This document shows positions 22,349 to 35,172 of a stretch of 64,000 bases of DNA, piece after piece. The notes below the pieces were generated by a model. That model was not told the origin of the DNA. It saw nothing but the letters and a program-made list of their open reading frames with translations, and did not search any database. Source of the stretch: Pilaira anomala (Eukaryota > Mucoromycota > Mucoromycetes > Mucorales > Mucoraceae); the NCBI GenBank assembly GCA_025716855.1, contig JAIXMQ010000021.1:124001-188000 (forward strand), in the 5' to 3' direction. Each line of letters opens with the position of its first letter. The first letter of the stretch is position 1. The translations under genes and the position numbers were made by a program.

Positions 22349-23567
22349 ATGGGCTGCTGCAATTCAGTAGAGGCAATCGAGGATTTAGGAAAAATAAGAG
22401 ACCAAGAAATAGAAGACCAAATAAAAAAAGACAGACTAACCATGAGCAACCAAGTCAAACTATTACTTTTAGGTTCTGGTGAATCCGGAAAATCAACACT
22501 ATTAAAGCAAATGCGTATCATTCATGAAGGAGAGTTTCCTGAAGAAGAACGTTTAGCCTATAGAGAAATCATCTTTAGTAACCTCGTCGAATCCATGAAA
22601 TCTTTGGTCTATGCTATGAATAAACTCAAGATACCTTTAAACGAAGAGTCAAGAGATGCTTATGAACTCATGATCGAATTAATGAACCATGAATTAAATT
22701 ATGATTTACCTAAAGATATTGCAAACGCAATTCATATCTTGTGGCAAGATGATGGAATCAATGCTACTTATGAAAGAAGAAATGAGTTTCAATTGATTGA
22801 TTCTGCAGCCTAGTAAGTATTATTATTATATACATCATATACAAAAAAAATTCCCCCTGTATATTATCCGCAGGATTAATATTACTCTACTAGTTACTTT
22901 AACGAAATCGATCGTATATCCAATCCAGATTATGTACCTAACGAACAAGATATATTAAGAGCAAGGGTGAAAACAACAGGTATCACTGAAACTAAATTTC
23001 AAGTAGGTGAATTACTTTATCGCATGGTAGATGTAGGTGGTCAAAGAAGTGAAAGAAAGAAATGGATTCATTGCTTTGAAGATGTAACCGCCATCATCTT
23101 TATGGTCGCTATCTCTGAATATGATCAAGTCTTATTTGAAGATGAAACGGTCAATCGTATAGGTGAATCTTTAACTTTATTTCAATCCATTTGTGATATG
23201 GATTGCTTTCAAAAGACTTCCATCATCTTGTTCTTGAATAAGACCGATCTATTCAAAAAGAAGTTAATGACAAGTCCATTAAATGCTTACTTTCCAAAAT
23301 ATAAAGGTAGTTTTTCTATAATATGTATAAATATATATATATATATATATATATCCTAACTTTTTTTTTGTTACGTAAGGGCACACGTATGATCATGCAT
23401 GTCAATACCTAATGGAACAATTTCAAGCATTAACTGTCAAGAGCTCTGATAAACGCGTTTATACTCACTTCACTTGTGCTACCGACACAAAACAAATTAA
23501 ATTTGTTATGGCAGCTGTCAATGATATTATCTTACAATCTACTTTAAGAGAGGTTGGCTTAATTTAA
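22349..23567 (+). CDS. Heterotrimeric G-protein alpha subunit (354 aa)
   Basis: Exons 22349-22812, 22894-23306 and 23380-23567 join in phase. MGCCNS gives an N-myristoylation Gly2 and palmitoylation Cys3/4, placing the protein on the plasma membrane. The nucleotide-binding elements are complete: P-loop GSGESGKST (42-50), switch [10 protein letters not shown], switch [18 protein letters not shown] and TCATDT. The length equals typical fungal G-alpha. The C-terminus LREVGLI lacks the Cys at -4, so it would not be a pertussis-toxin substrate. It couples receptors to downstream effectors; Mucorales have many such paralogues, so no symbol is assigned. Confidence 0.97.
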
Positions 23568-23851
23568 ACTTTTTTGTACCATTTTTCTATACCCTCTTTT
23601 TTTTAATTATATTCTCTCTCTTTCTCTCTCTCTTTCTCTCTCTCTTTTATCTAATTATGTAATAATTAATATTCATTTCTTTTTTCTTGTTATATAAAAG
23701 ATATGTTTTCGTTTTCTTCTAATAACAAAATGTGATGTCGTGTGGCTTATATTAGAACAACAACTTCTTTTCCATTCATTTTTAAAAGTCCCCACAAACA
23801 CTCCCCTTCTTTCTTTCTTTTTTTTTTTTTTTTTTTTTTTTTAAACAAAAT
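23568..23851. other. Short spacer with CT-rich and T-run tracts
   Basis: Contains (TCTC)n at about 23613-23645 and a T-run of about 26 nt before the RPC2 start. No gene. Confidence 0.7.
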
Positions 23852-26800
23852 ATGAGTGAGAGCCACAACCACGCAGAAAAGGACTCTATTGAACCTTTGA
23901 AGCAAGAGTTTTATGAAGGAAAACACTTGGCTGCACCTGTCAAAGAAATTGAAGTAAAAAAAAAAAAAATCAAAAAAAAAAAAAAAACTTTTTACTGTGT
24001 ATTTACTTTTTTTTTTTTGCTTATTTACTCAATAGGATAAATGGAAGTTATTACCCGCTTTCTTAAAAGTCAAGGGTCTTGTGAAACAACATATCGACTC
24101 TTTTAATTATTTTATCAATGTCGATCTTCGAAAGATTATTAAAGCAAATGAAAAGGTCACTTCAGACGTGGATCCTCACTTTTACTTAAAGTAAGCAAAA
24201 TTGTTTTTTTTTTCTCGGTCCTTCTATATATAAAAAAAAAAAACTTATTAAAAAAAAAACAACAACAACAGATATACAGGTATTCGAGTAGGTAGTCCAG
24301 AACGTACAGACGCCGATGTAGCCAACCGTAGTTATACACCACACGAGTGCCGTCTTCGAGACCTGAGTTATTCCGCCAATATCTTTGTAGACGTAGAATA
24401 CACACGTGGCAGACAAATCGTCAAACGAAAGAACGTCATGATCGGTCGTCTTCCTATCATGTTACGTTCCTCTCATTGTGTACTCACCGGTAAAAACGAA
24501 GCTGAATTAGCCAGAATGAAAGAATGTCCTTTAGATCCAGGTGGTTATTTCGTTGTAAAGGGTACTGAAAAAGTCATTCTTGTACAAGAACAATTATCTA
24601 AAAATCGTATCATTGTCGATGTGGATAAAAAGAATAATATCATTGCCAATGTACAGAGGTAAAAAAAAAAAAAAAAAAGAGAGAGAGAGAGAGAGACATA
24701 AAAAAGCATGCTCATCCCCCCCCCCTTTTTTTTTTAAAAAAAAAATAACTTAGTTCTACGCACGAACGTAAATCAAAAACAGCCATCTTTGTCAAACACA
24801 ACAAGATTTATTTAAAACATAACTCAATCGCAGAAGATATTCCAGTCGTCATCTTCTTAAAAGCACTTGGGGTCCAAAGCGACCGAGAAATCGCTCAACT
24901 TGTCTGCGGCAACGACCACGACCTCAACGACGTATTCGCCATCAACATTGAAGAATCCTCTCGATTACGTGTATTCACTCAAATCCAAGCACTGGATTTC
25001 ATCGGCGCCAAAGTCAAAGTCAACCGAAAACTATCGACGGTCCGAAAGACCTTAGCCGAAGAAGCATTAGAGGTACTCGCTACCGTCATCCTGGCTCACG
25101 TCCCTGTCGAAAACCTCAACTTCAGAGAGAAATCCATCTACGCCGCCGTCATGATCCGTCGTGTCTTGATCGCCATGACCGATGAAGTCCAAGTCGATGA
25201 TCGCGATTACGTAGGTAACAAACGTTTAGAATTAGCCGGTCAATTACTCTCCCTCTTATTCGAAGATTTGTTCAAAAAATTCAATTCCGATTTGAAATTA
25301 AATGCGGATAAAGTCTTGAAGAAACCAAATCGTACCCAGGAATTCGATATCTTTAATCAGTTGGTCTTGCATGGTGATCATATCACGTCCGGTTTCATCA
25401 GAGCCATCTCCACTGGTAATTGGGTTTTGAAACGTTTTAAAATGGACAGAGCTGGTATCACTCAAGTCCTTTCTAGACTGTCGTATATTTCCGCTTTGGG
25501 TATGATGACCCGTATCTCTTCTCAATTCGAAAAGACCAGAAAGGTATCCGGTCCAAGAGCTTTACAACCTTCTCAATGGGGTATGCTCTGTCCATCCGAT
25601 ACACCGGAAGGTGAAGCATGTGGTCTTGTCAAAAATTTAGCCTTGATGACCCATATTACCACCGATCAAGAAGAAGATCCTATCCGAAAGATTGCTTTTG
25701 CATTAGGTGTAGAAGACGTGAACCTATTAACAGGCGCTGAACTCTACCAACCCAATACATTTATTGTCTTCATGAATGGTGTCATCTTGGGCGTCACGCG
25801 TCGTGTACAACATTTCGTCCGTAGTTTCCGTCGATTGCGTAGAGCTGGCCGTGTCTCGGAATTCGTCTCGGTCTTTGTCAACACGCATCAAAGAACCGTC
25901 AACCTGTCTTCTGACGGTGGTCGGATCTGTCGTCCTTTAATCATCGTCGAGAATTGTGTACCCGCTGTCAAACAACACCATGTCAACGACTTGATCGCTC
26001 AGAAATTAACCTTTGACGATTTCCTCAAAAAGGGTTTAGTAGAGTACGTAGATGTAAATGAAGAAAGTGATGCAAATATTGCTGTCTATGAAAGGGACAT
26101 TATACCCGAAACCACCCATTTAGAAATAGAACCTTTTACCATCTTGGGTGCCGTAGCCGGTTTAATTCCTTACCCTCATCACAATCAATCCCCGCGTAAC
26201 ACCTATCAATGTGCTATGGGTAAACAAGCCATTGGCGCTATCGGTTACAATCAGTTAAACCGTATCGAAACCTTGATCTATTTAATGGTCTATCCTCAAC
26301 AACCCATGGTCAAGACTAAAACAATCGAATTGATCGGTTACGATAAATTACCCGCTGGTCAAAACGCTACCGTCGCCGTCATGTCTTATTCAGGTTACGA
26401 TATTGAAGATGCTTTAGTACTCAACAAATCTGGTTTAGATAGAGGCTTTGGTCGTTGTCAAGTCATGCGAAAGTACGCTAATTTAGTGAAGCGATACCCT
26501 AACGGTACACATGATCGTTTAGCCGATCCTCCTGCCAGAGACTCTGATTTATGGAACGAATCCTTTGATGCAGTAGAACAAGACGGTATTGCTGGTGTAG
26601 GTGAACCATTAGAGATGGGTTCGGTCTTTATCAATAAGCAAGTACCTGTCAGTACAGGCATTGATGCTGGTGTACCTGGTGCTACTCAAACAGTTGCTTA
26701 TAAACCTCAAGCTCAACGATACAAGTCTCCTCAAACCGGTTACGTCGATAAAGTCTTGTTCACAACAACGGAATCCGATCAAACTCTCATTAAGGTCAAT

Positions 26801-27616
26801 ATCAGACAAACACGTCGCCCTGAATTAGGTGATAAGTTCTCATCTCGTCACGGACAAAAGGGTGTGTGTGGTATTATTGTTCAACAGGAAGATATGCCCT
26901 TTTCCGATTTAGGTGTCTGTCCTGATATCATTATGAACCCTCATGGTTTCCCATCTCGTATGACTGTCGGTAAAATGATCGAATTACTTGCAGGTAAAGC
27001 GGGTGTCTTGGATGGTTCTTTACAGTATGGTACAGCATTTGGTGGTTCCAAAGTACAAGACATGAGTGAAATTTTGATCAAGCACGGTTTTAATTATTCC
27101 GGTAAAGATTATGTTACTTCTGGTATTACTGGTGAACCTCTTTCTGCCTATATCTTTTTTGGTCCTATTTATTATCAAAAGTTGAAACATATGGTCATGG
27201 ATAAAATGCACGCGCGTGCTCGGTAAGTTTTACAATTTAATCAAGTAGGGTAGTAACCGTTATACTTATTATTATTTTTTTTTTTACTTAGTGGTCCTCG
27301 TGCAACATTAACTCGTCAACCTACAGAAGGTAGATCAAGAGATGGTGGTCTTCGTTTAGGTGAAATGGAACGTGATTGTTTAATTGGTTATGGTGCAAGT
27401 ATGTTATTACTTGAAAGACTCATGATTTCTTCTGATGCATTTGAAGTCAATATCTGTGATAAATGTGGTTTAATTGGGTACGCAGGTTGGTGTCAATTCT
27501 GTAAGAGTTCAAAGCACATGAAAACAATGGAAATACCCTATGCTGCTAAATTACTCTTCCAAGAATTAATGGCTATGAATATCTCTCCTCGTATGATCTT
27601 GGAAGATGCTGTTTAA
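23852..27616 (+). CDS. RET1: DNA-directed RNA polymerase III second-largest subunit RPC2 (about 1145 aa)
   Basis: Exons 23852-23953, 24036-24190, 24272-24658, 24754-27222 and 27292-27616 join in phase; the length is close to human RPC2 (1133). The N-terminal block [20 protein letters not shown] and the [19 protein letters not shown] context separate it from RPB2 and RPA2. Core elements include [16 protein letters not shown], the [10 protein letters not shown] block, [20 protein letters not shown] and the C-terminal anchor [14 protein letters not shown] with zinc cysteines CDKCG and CQFC. It forms the catalytic cleft of Pol III, which makes tRNA, 5S and U6 RNA in the nucleus. Confidence 0.96.
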
Positions 27617-27829
27617 ATCATTTGCTTCAGCCTCTCGTACACACACTCACACACACACACACACTCTCTCTCTCTCTCACATACACACTCCATTTTTGTA
27701 AATAAAAAAATTAATAATAAATGCATGAATTTGATATTAGACTAATTTCATTGGGTTAAATACGTGTATAAGTTTGAATTTTTTTCTTGTTCTTTTTTTT
27801 TTTTTACTCTTTTTCTTTATTCAAACATA
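27617..27829. repeat. CA/CT microsatellite in RPC2 3' flank
   Basis: A (CA)n then (CT)n tract at about 27641-27680 directly downstream of the RPC2 stop. The rest is AT-rich promoter for the inhibitor gene. Confidence 0.7.
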
Positions 27830-28219
27830 ATGTTGAAAATTATAATCTTCTTCTTACTTATTGCACTTGCTCAAGGTAAATAAAAAGGAATAGAAACTTA
27901 CATTTCAAAAGTATTTATATTCTTTACTACAACTAGCTGCTCAAGTCACCTATATTATGGCCTTTAAACCTCCTGTAACTGAAGACACCTTTAAACAAGC
28001 AAGAGCTGATGTCGAAGCTGCCGGTGGTAAAGTTACTTATGAATTCAGAACGGCTTTCAAAGCTATTCTAGTTGAATTACCCGAAGAACAAATCAAGACT
28101 TTCACTGTTAAACCCTACGTTGATTTTATGGAACCCGATAAGAATGGTATAAGTTGCTTTACGGAAGGATAGGATTTTTTACTTACTTCTCTTTTTCTGT
28201 TGTAGTTCATACTCAATAA
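27830..28219 (+). CDS. Secreted peptidase inhibitor I9 domain protein (89 aa)
   Basis: Exons 27830-27875, 27937-28146 and 28206-28219 join in phase 1; the last adds only VHTQ. Residues 1-16 (MLKIIIFFLLIALAQ) look like a signal peptide. The rest is an I9 fold: YIMAFKPPVTEDTFKQARAD, EAAGGKVTYEF, ILVELPEEQIKTF, and EPDKNVHTQ at the end. I9 domains act as propeptides of subtilisin-like proteases or, alone, as inhibitors such as yeast Pbi2. No protease follows, so a stand-alone secreted or vacuolar inhibitor is likely. Without splicing, the last exon and the signal peptide are missed. Confidence 0.9.
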
Positions 28220-28697
28220 GTCTTGGCAAATCATGTGATGGATTGTTTCGCTCCCCCCCCCCCCTTCCCCCATCCAATAAAAATAAATAAATTTGTACAT
28301 ACAATCAGTTGTTTAGTAAATACTTCAAGTGATTGAGGCAAGGTTTCATTTATTTGCATGTTAAATCGGTCATGTAGCAATTTGAAACTTTGAATTGCAT
28401 AAAGGAATTACCTTTTTTCCCTGGCAAATTTATGTATTTTTTTAAGTAAATGTCAAACATCCACCTTAAGAAAATAGAGTCGTACAGATATACTCATCTT
28501 ATGTATGCATATTCACTATTACTGCTACCTAAATTATACCAAAGGCGTCATCAATTTGTTGTTGTTGAATACTATGATTATACTATGATGTAAAATAAAT
28601 AAACAAAAAAAAAAAAAAAAAAAAAATTAAACAGCAAAAGTGGCTTTTCTTTTCTTTCTTATTTTTTCTTTTACATAAAAAAAAACAACACCTCCTA
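28220..28697. other. Intergenic spacer
   Basis: AT-rich, with C10 near 28254 and A25 near 28602. No gene or repeat of note. Confidence 0.7.
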
Positions 28698-31009
28698 ATG
28701 TCAAACAGATACCAAGAAAACTACCAACTGGAAGAAACAGAAATGGACCAAGATCTTCTAGAAGTACTGGATAAATTAATCGAGATCCATCAAGAAGACC
28801 TGGCAGCTACTTTCCAAAAAGATCAACAAACTATTGATAACGCCTTATTATTGAATAACGATATGCAAAAGAGCATACAAGAACAAATTAAATTTGTTGA
28901 TAAGCAACTTGATATAAATCATGATATGATGGTAAAAAAAAAAAAAAAATAATAATAATTTATTATAATAATAATAATATAAAAACTCATAAAATTTAGA
29001 ATGAAGCAAAATATTCAGCTAATGCTGAAAATCGATTTGGCGAAAGAATTTATGTACATCGAAAATACAGTAATATCATCAATTACTTTGAACCCAATGA
29101 ATTAATTTCACCCCAAACACCAATTGAACCTATCTCAAGACAACCTAATCAAAATGTATTTGATCAGGACGTATCACGAAGGACACCAGCATACGATGAT
29201 GATTATGAAGTAGCAGAAGAATCAAATCTAGATAGGTTTTTAGCTGGAAGACCTTTTGATCCAAATGCTCGTGTCAATCAACATTTACCAAAGGATAACT
29301 TGCCTATACCCGGACAAGAACAACAAGAACAACAACAACAACAGCAACAAGAGGAAGAGGGTTCAGAAGAAGAAGAGGAACTCAATTGTGAGGAGGATTT
29401 ACCTAATAAAGCATGTAAGTATTTGTGATATAACTTTAAAAATAAAGGTTCAAATCTAATTCCAAAATACAGGGACTCGATTCGAAAGAAACCGATTGAC
29501 AGAAGCCATTTATGCAGAAGCGAAACGTGCTATGGCCTTCGATATATTAAAACAGTAAAAAATATTTCTCTTTCGTTTTTTTTTTTTTTTTGGTTTGTTT
29601 TGAAAATTTATACTAAACTTATCTAATTCATAGGGGAGATGTATCGCGTGTATGGGAAATTGATACCATTCCCAAGGAAAAACTTGAAAACTTTCCAGTA
29701 TCTCGTCTTGACTGGGACCGTATTAGTACAGTTCATGTAAGTTAAATGAAAGAAAAATAAATCAACCTTCTTTTTCTTAACCAAACATTTTTTTTTTGTA
29801 CATAAAAAGGTCTTTACACGTACAGCAAACGAATGTTTAATACAATGGACAACACAAGAACACCCTGTTATCAACAAAAAACCATGGTCAAGAAAAGAAT
29901 CCAAACGACTTTCTGAACTTGTAGAACAAATCGGAATGAACGGTGAATGGGAACGTATCGCAAACGAACTAGGCACAAATCGAACCATCTCACAATGTTT
30001 TTCACATTACATGGCTGAAAAGAACAACGAAACATCAAAATCCTATAAATGGACTCCAGAAGAAGATAAACAATTAGCAAACGCTGTTAAAGTATTCGGT
30101 ACATGTAATTGGCAACAAATTGCAGGTATCTGTAAGGGTAGAACAGGACAACAGTGTTTACATCGCTGGGTCAAGTCCTCTATTAATCCATCCATTAAAC
30201 GTGCAAGATGGACAAAGGAAGAAAGTGAGTTATTGAAACGTGCCGTTCATTTGTATGGTGTAGGACATTGGACCAAAGTACAACGTTTATTACCCGGAAG
30301 AACCGATGTACAGTGTCGTGAACGTTGGATGAATATCATGGATACAAAAGTAAAGAAAGGTTCAATCACTGAGGAGGAAATGGAGCGCTTGGCTGAACTT
30401 GTAAAAGAGCATGGGCCTCGTTGGGCCTTCTTAGCTCAGTTCTTTCCGGGAAGAACTGATAATTTCTTGATGCGAAGTCATAGAATGTATAAGACAAGAG
30501 ATGAAAGAGCTGAAAAGGCACTGAAAAGAAAAGCTGCCACTGTGGAAAGAAGAAAATTAAGACTGGAGTTAAAGGAAAAGAAAAAAGCTGAATTGAAAGC
30601 CCAGAGAATTGTTGCTGCAGAAATTAGAAAAAGAAAGAAGAGATCTGCCTCAAAACGAAGGCTTCAAGAAGATGTTCAGGAAGAAATAATAATATCTGAA
30701 GAAGAAAGTGAAATTGAACAAGTGCCAGAAAAACCCAAACCTCCAAAAACTAAAAGAAATGCAGGAAATAAAAAGAATACAGGAAATAAAAAGAAGGCAG
30801 GAGATAAAAAGAGTACAGGAAATAAAAAGAATTCAGGAAATAAAAAGAATACAGAAGATAAAACGATTACAGGAAATAAAAGAAAGAGAGTAAACAAAAA
30901 ATCTCTTCCTGTCGCTGATCAAGAATATGTCGAACCTGCTACAGTATCTATTACAGCACCTACTACTACTACAAACTTAAGAAGATCAAAAAGATTAAAA
31001 ACTACCTGA
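28698..31009 (+). CDS. SNAPC4-like Myb-repeat protein (snRNA promoter factor candidate, about 677 aa)
   Basis: Exons 28698-28931, 29000-29414, 29473-29554, 29634-29736 and 29810-31009 join in phase. An N-terminal helical segment and an acidic/Gln linker are followed by a partial repeat ending ECLIQWTTQEHPVINK and four SANT/Myb repeats at about 303-345, 358-400, 408-452 and 460-503 (TNRTISQC, GRTGQQCLHRW, GRTDVQCRERW, GRTDNFLMRSH). The EHPxIN...ELGTNRT arrangement matches SNAPC4/SNAP190, which binds the snRNA promoter element for Pol II/III. The C-terminus is Lys-rich, with GNKK repeats and a final SKRLKTT. A Bas1-like or other Myb role cannot be ruled out. Confidence 0.78.
30765..30890 (+). 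repeat. Degenerate 15-nt repeats encoding (T/A/S)GNKK(N/K)
   Basis: About eight imperfect ACAGGAAATAAAAAG-type units lie in frame in the last exon of the Myb gene. They encode a basic Gly-Asn-Lys tail. Confidence 0.75.
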
Positions 31010-31130
31010 TTTAAATAAGCGACGACCCTTTTGGTGGCTTATTATGAGTATATGTATGAAAAAAAAAAAAAAAAAATGCAATTCTCTACATTTTTTATTT
31101 GTTCTAATAAACTAATATCAACAACAAAAA

Positions 31131-32740
31131 AATGGTTGGTTTTTTTTTTTGCCTTGTTTCTTTTTTTTTTATTTGTCCCTTATTTCTTAAATAGTAACCA
31201 GCTCTTTTTTTTTTTTTAATATTAAAAATGTAAATAGTCAGAGAACCTCGAAAAGAAAACACCAGCACCCAAGGAAAACTTGACCTGGAAGATCAACAAA
31301 CTTGCAGCTCAAGTAAGTTTATGATCGTATTTCTGAATGAGAAACCCTCCTGTAAAAAAAATATATATATTAACTTTAACTCTAGGTTGGAGAAACAACA
31401 CATATGAAGACAGCTATTATTGCTGCTTCAAGAGCTAAATACCAAAAAATTCATAGCGAAGGTCAGACTCAGTTCGACCAAGAAAATTTAAGAATTGAAC
31501 TTTATAATGCTAGAAAAGCAAAGCTCGAGGCAAAATTGGTAATAAGAAGGATGAATTATACTATATTGAGGCGGAATACTGATATATCATTTAAAGCATC
31601 AAGCTCGCAGAGAACTTAGAAGCGCTTTGAAAAAAGGAAAAAATAATGAAGTTCAAAGACAGTTTAAAAAGATTATATCTGCTCGTAAATTATTAGAAGG
31701 GTATGGTTTTCTCTTTACATGTGTTATTTATGTGTAAACTAATGTTATTTCTGTATAGTAAGGAAAAGGGAGAAACCAAGGAAGAGACCAAGGAAGAGAC
31801 CGAGGAAGAGACCAAGGAAGAGACCAAGGAAGAGACCAAGGAAAAGCCAGTAGTAAAGAAAGCACCTAAAGTAGCAACAGCACAAGATATCGAAGAATAC
31901 GGAAAGGAATTACAAACATTAAAGAGCCTCAACCTCGCCGATCTTGCCGAAAAGACACTCAAGAACAAATTATCAAAGGATAAGACACTGAAAAACGAAG
32001 AATTAATTAAGGATTTAATCGAGACTTCAATTCAACCTTTCAACTTATCCGACCAATACACACAAAAGCTCGAATCTAGAGTACTCTCTCAAAAGGATGT
32101 CTTAAAGGAAGTGGCAGATATCATGTCCTCTTTCCAAAATATCATTAAAGGAGATCACGAAAAGATTGAAAAGAGAAAGGCGGATGAATTAAAAAAGAAG
32201 AAGTTAGAAGAATCTAGAAAGAGAAAGGCAGAGGAAGCCGAAAAGGATAAATTAAATAATAAGAAACCAAAGACAATTAAACCTAAAGTTAAGGCTGGTA
32301 CTTCTGAATTCGTTGATACTTTAGGTGACGACGATGATGAAAATGAGGATGAAAACTTTCAAAAGATCTATGAAGGTGAAAAGAAACCAAACAGAGTGGG
32401 TCAAAAACAAAGAAGAAAGTAAGTCGTTTGTCTATTGTATAAAAGAAGTAGTTATTAAAAAAAAAAAAAAAAAAATAGGCAATGGGAGGAGAAATATGGT
32501 CGTGAAGCAAATCATATTGCAGCAGAATTTAAAAAGCGTGAAGAGAAACGTCTCGCAAATCCTGATTATAAACCCAAAAAGAAACCTGCTCCCAGACAAG
32601 CTCATATTACTGCTGCTCCTGCTGAACCTGTACATCCTTCTTGGGAAGCTAAGCGTCTTCAAGAAGAAATCATGTCAAAGGCATTAAGCGGAAAGGGTGG
32701 TCCATCCAATAACAAGATTGTCTTTGAAGATTCTGATTAA
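31131..32740 (+). CDS. BUD22: BUD22/SRFBP1-family ribosome biogenesis protein (about 418 aa)
   Basis: Secure exons in phase: 31238-31312, 31386-31538, 31597-31700, 31759-32418 and 32479-32740. They give NLTWKINKLAAQ, the helical IISARKLLEG region, a KEETKEET tract, basic coiled coils and the family C-terminus: PNRVGQKQRRKQWEEKYG, HPSWEAKRLQEE and a final IVFEDSD. Bud22 is a nucleolar 18S rRNA processing and 40S assembly factor. The first exon is uncertain: a TAG lies in frame just before 31238, so an upstream exon is needed. The simplest in-phase option is an exon of just ATG at 31131-31133 with a weak GTTGGT donor. Confidence 0.85.
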
Positions 32741-33383
32741 ATAATTGTATAATAATAAAATAAAATAATAAAAGTTTCAAACATTTATGCATTGGTTTTT
32801 TATGCGTGTGCGTTGTCAAACAAGTCATGTATGAATTTAGTGTAACCTTTTTATTATCCTTGTGTGATAATAACCAGAGAATTTGAGGGCTCTAGTATGA
32901 AATATACCGGCGAGTGCTAAAAAGGCAGGGGTGATGATTGTTCATTATTACCTTGGGTTTTTGATAAGAACCTTGACATAGCTAGATAATCCCCAGAGCT
33001 AAAAAGCGATGGTCTACCTCGTCTTAATTAATTGTATTAATGTAAAAGTAATCGAAGCTCTAAGCGATTAGTAGAAGCTATAGGAGTAAGAAATGCAAAA
33101 AGGAGTATAAAGTCTTCTTCTTACATATATAAAAAAGGTAGTTCCTATGCTTGTGTATGTAGTAAGTCCAAGAAATATAAGCTTTCTATTTGTATACCTA
33201 TTTTAATAAAGACTATATTTACCTGTAGAATAAAGTTTATAACAAAGAAACTTTAAATTGAAAATCTTTATCTACATAATAAGAATATCTAATTATGTTT
33301 ATATACGATGGTGTTATATGAGTAATAAGAATTTATTTTTAAAAGGGATTACATATAGAGTTTCTTTTATGTTCAAGGTTTTA

Positions 33384-33960
33384 TTTACATATTTACAAAT
33401 GGGGTATAATATTTACAAGAAATGGGTTGTATAGTATTTACAAATGAATAATATTTATAATGAAGGGTATGATTATATTTAACAATAAAGAATATGATTA
33501 TATTAGCAATGAAGGGTATGAAGATATTTACGGTGAAGGTGTGATTATGTTTACAATGAGGCTATGATTGTATTTACAGGTAGTTATGAGGATATTAAAT
33601 AATAATAACTATGTGGTTGTGAACAAATGTAGACAGACATATTGTGTTCAGAGTTTGTATTATGTTGTTTGAATGAATGGACGTAACATTGTTGTTGTAT
33701 ATAGTTGAAAAGTTGTTGTATGATTGAATCTGCAGTATAAATAAAAGCGGATCTTCGGATCCCAAGAAGAATATACATATGTAAGAGTGTATGTACAGAT
33801 GAATGGATGAATATATTTACAGATGAATGGGTGAATATATTTATAGATGAATATAGAAGAATATATATACAGGTTGCGTAGTGTGTTAATATTATGAGCA
33901 TATGTTTTAGTGTTTATGTACAAGTGTTTGGCCGAATAAAGACATTATTTACAGATGGAT
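33384..33960. repeat. Degenerate tandem repeats built on ATATTTACAAATG / TTTACAGATGAATGG
   Basis: Two blocks share the word TTTACA(A/G)ATG. The first, 33384-33600, has units of about 25-29 nt with drifted copies. The second, 33780-33860, has 24-nt units close to TTTACAGATGAATGGGTGAA, and scattered copies extend to 33960. Between them is a higher-complexity stretch. The open frames across this region are repeat artefacts rich in Tyr, Ile and His. Confidence 0.6.
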
Positions 33961-34844
33961 ATGTACAGATATGTAAAAAGGAATAATATCTACATTGTTT
34001 ACAAAAAGTGGGCCAAAGAAAAAAGAGAAAAAAAAAAAGAAGAAAAGCAACTTTTTCCTTGATCTTTTTATACTTTATCATTTGCTGATTACCTAAGTCC
34101 CCTTAATTTTTTTTTTATCTAAAAAAAGCAACAGAACAAAGAACATGACAACAATATGAAGTACACTTACCACATAAAATGTGTTATACATTGTATTCAT
34201 ATTCATTTTCGTATTTTAGAAAAAAATGACAACTTTCTCTTTGTTAAGTAGATCCACCATGAACAACATATACATACTATTTATACTTCATTCTTATCTT
34301 GTTTGTTGTTAAAGTACACGAAGACAAAGAAAACAATCAACAATTTTTTTATTTTGGGAAAAACAAAACGAGAAAATTTATTTATACATACATTTTTACC
34401 AATCATAATAAAATTCTTTTTTATAATAATGAACAGTACACGATTGTTCGCTTGAAACAGTCATGTTCCCCGAAATTTGTTTATTAGTTATCCACCGCCA
34501 TGACAACAATACAGGGAACGACATTTTCACGCTAAATTCAAAGTCGTGCTTTAGTACCCAACAACTATTATTTCTGTTAAGAATGATATCAAGGTTTATT
34601 TGTAACCCTTCTATGCTGAAGATCGCAAAGGTCTCAATATATAATATTTAAAATAGAAAAAAAAAAAAGATCAATATGAAACCGTGATGTTGTTAGGTAG
34701 AAAATTAGAAGGGACACTAAGCATATATACTTTAAATCATATAGATGAGAATGGCTCAAACAATAAATATTTATTTGCATGTAACTGGGTATAATAATCG
34801 AATATTAAAATACATATAACCACAAAATTTGTCTATTAGATATT

Positions 34845-35054
34845 TCAACAAACCTTAATAACAAATATAAATCCTGTTTTCCCTTCAATAATTCTTTCAC
34901 AAGTAGCACCTTCATCACCTCCTCCAACAAGTCCAGATCCATTTGGGTAGTGCCCATTTACTATCAGTTATGCCATATTTCTTATATGACAACATGTCTT
35001 AGCTACATATCGAGATAAATCAATTAAACCCTGCCAAGTAGTCGAGAATGATAA
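34845..35054 (-). pseudogene. Coding-like relic with one in-frame stop, family unknown
   Basis: Read on the minus strand, the frame gives STTWQGLIDLSRYVAKTCC, then HIRNMA, a TAA at 34968-34970, and GHYPNGSGLVGGGDEGATCE, then GKTGFIFVIKVC and a stop. Composition on both sides of the stop is protein-like in one frame, as expected for a decayed gene or element. I do not recognise the protein. Confidence 0.35.
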
Positions 35055-35172
35055 CTATTTGTAAAAGAATGGGATTTTAATTTTAATTGTTTATACTAAA
35101 AAAAAAAAAAAAAGCAATTCGTTCACGTTTTAAACATAAAGTACATTTTGTGTTTTTGTTTTAAACATTGAC

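Noticed and set aside
24867..25055. 62-aa plus frame inside RPC2
   Set aside because: Shadow of the true RPC2 frame, which runs continuously from 24754.
33584..33923. Two overlapping minus-strand frames of about 100 aa rich in Tyr/Ile/His
   Set aside because: They are translations of the degenerate TTTACAGATGAATGG repeats.
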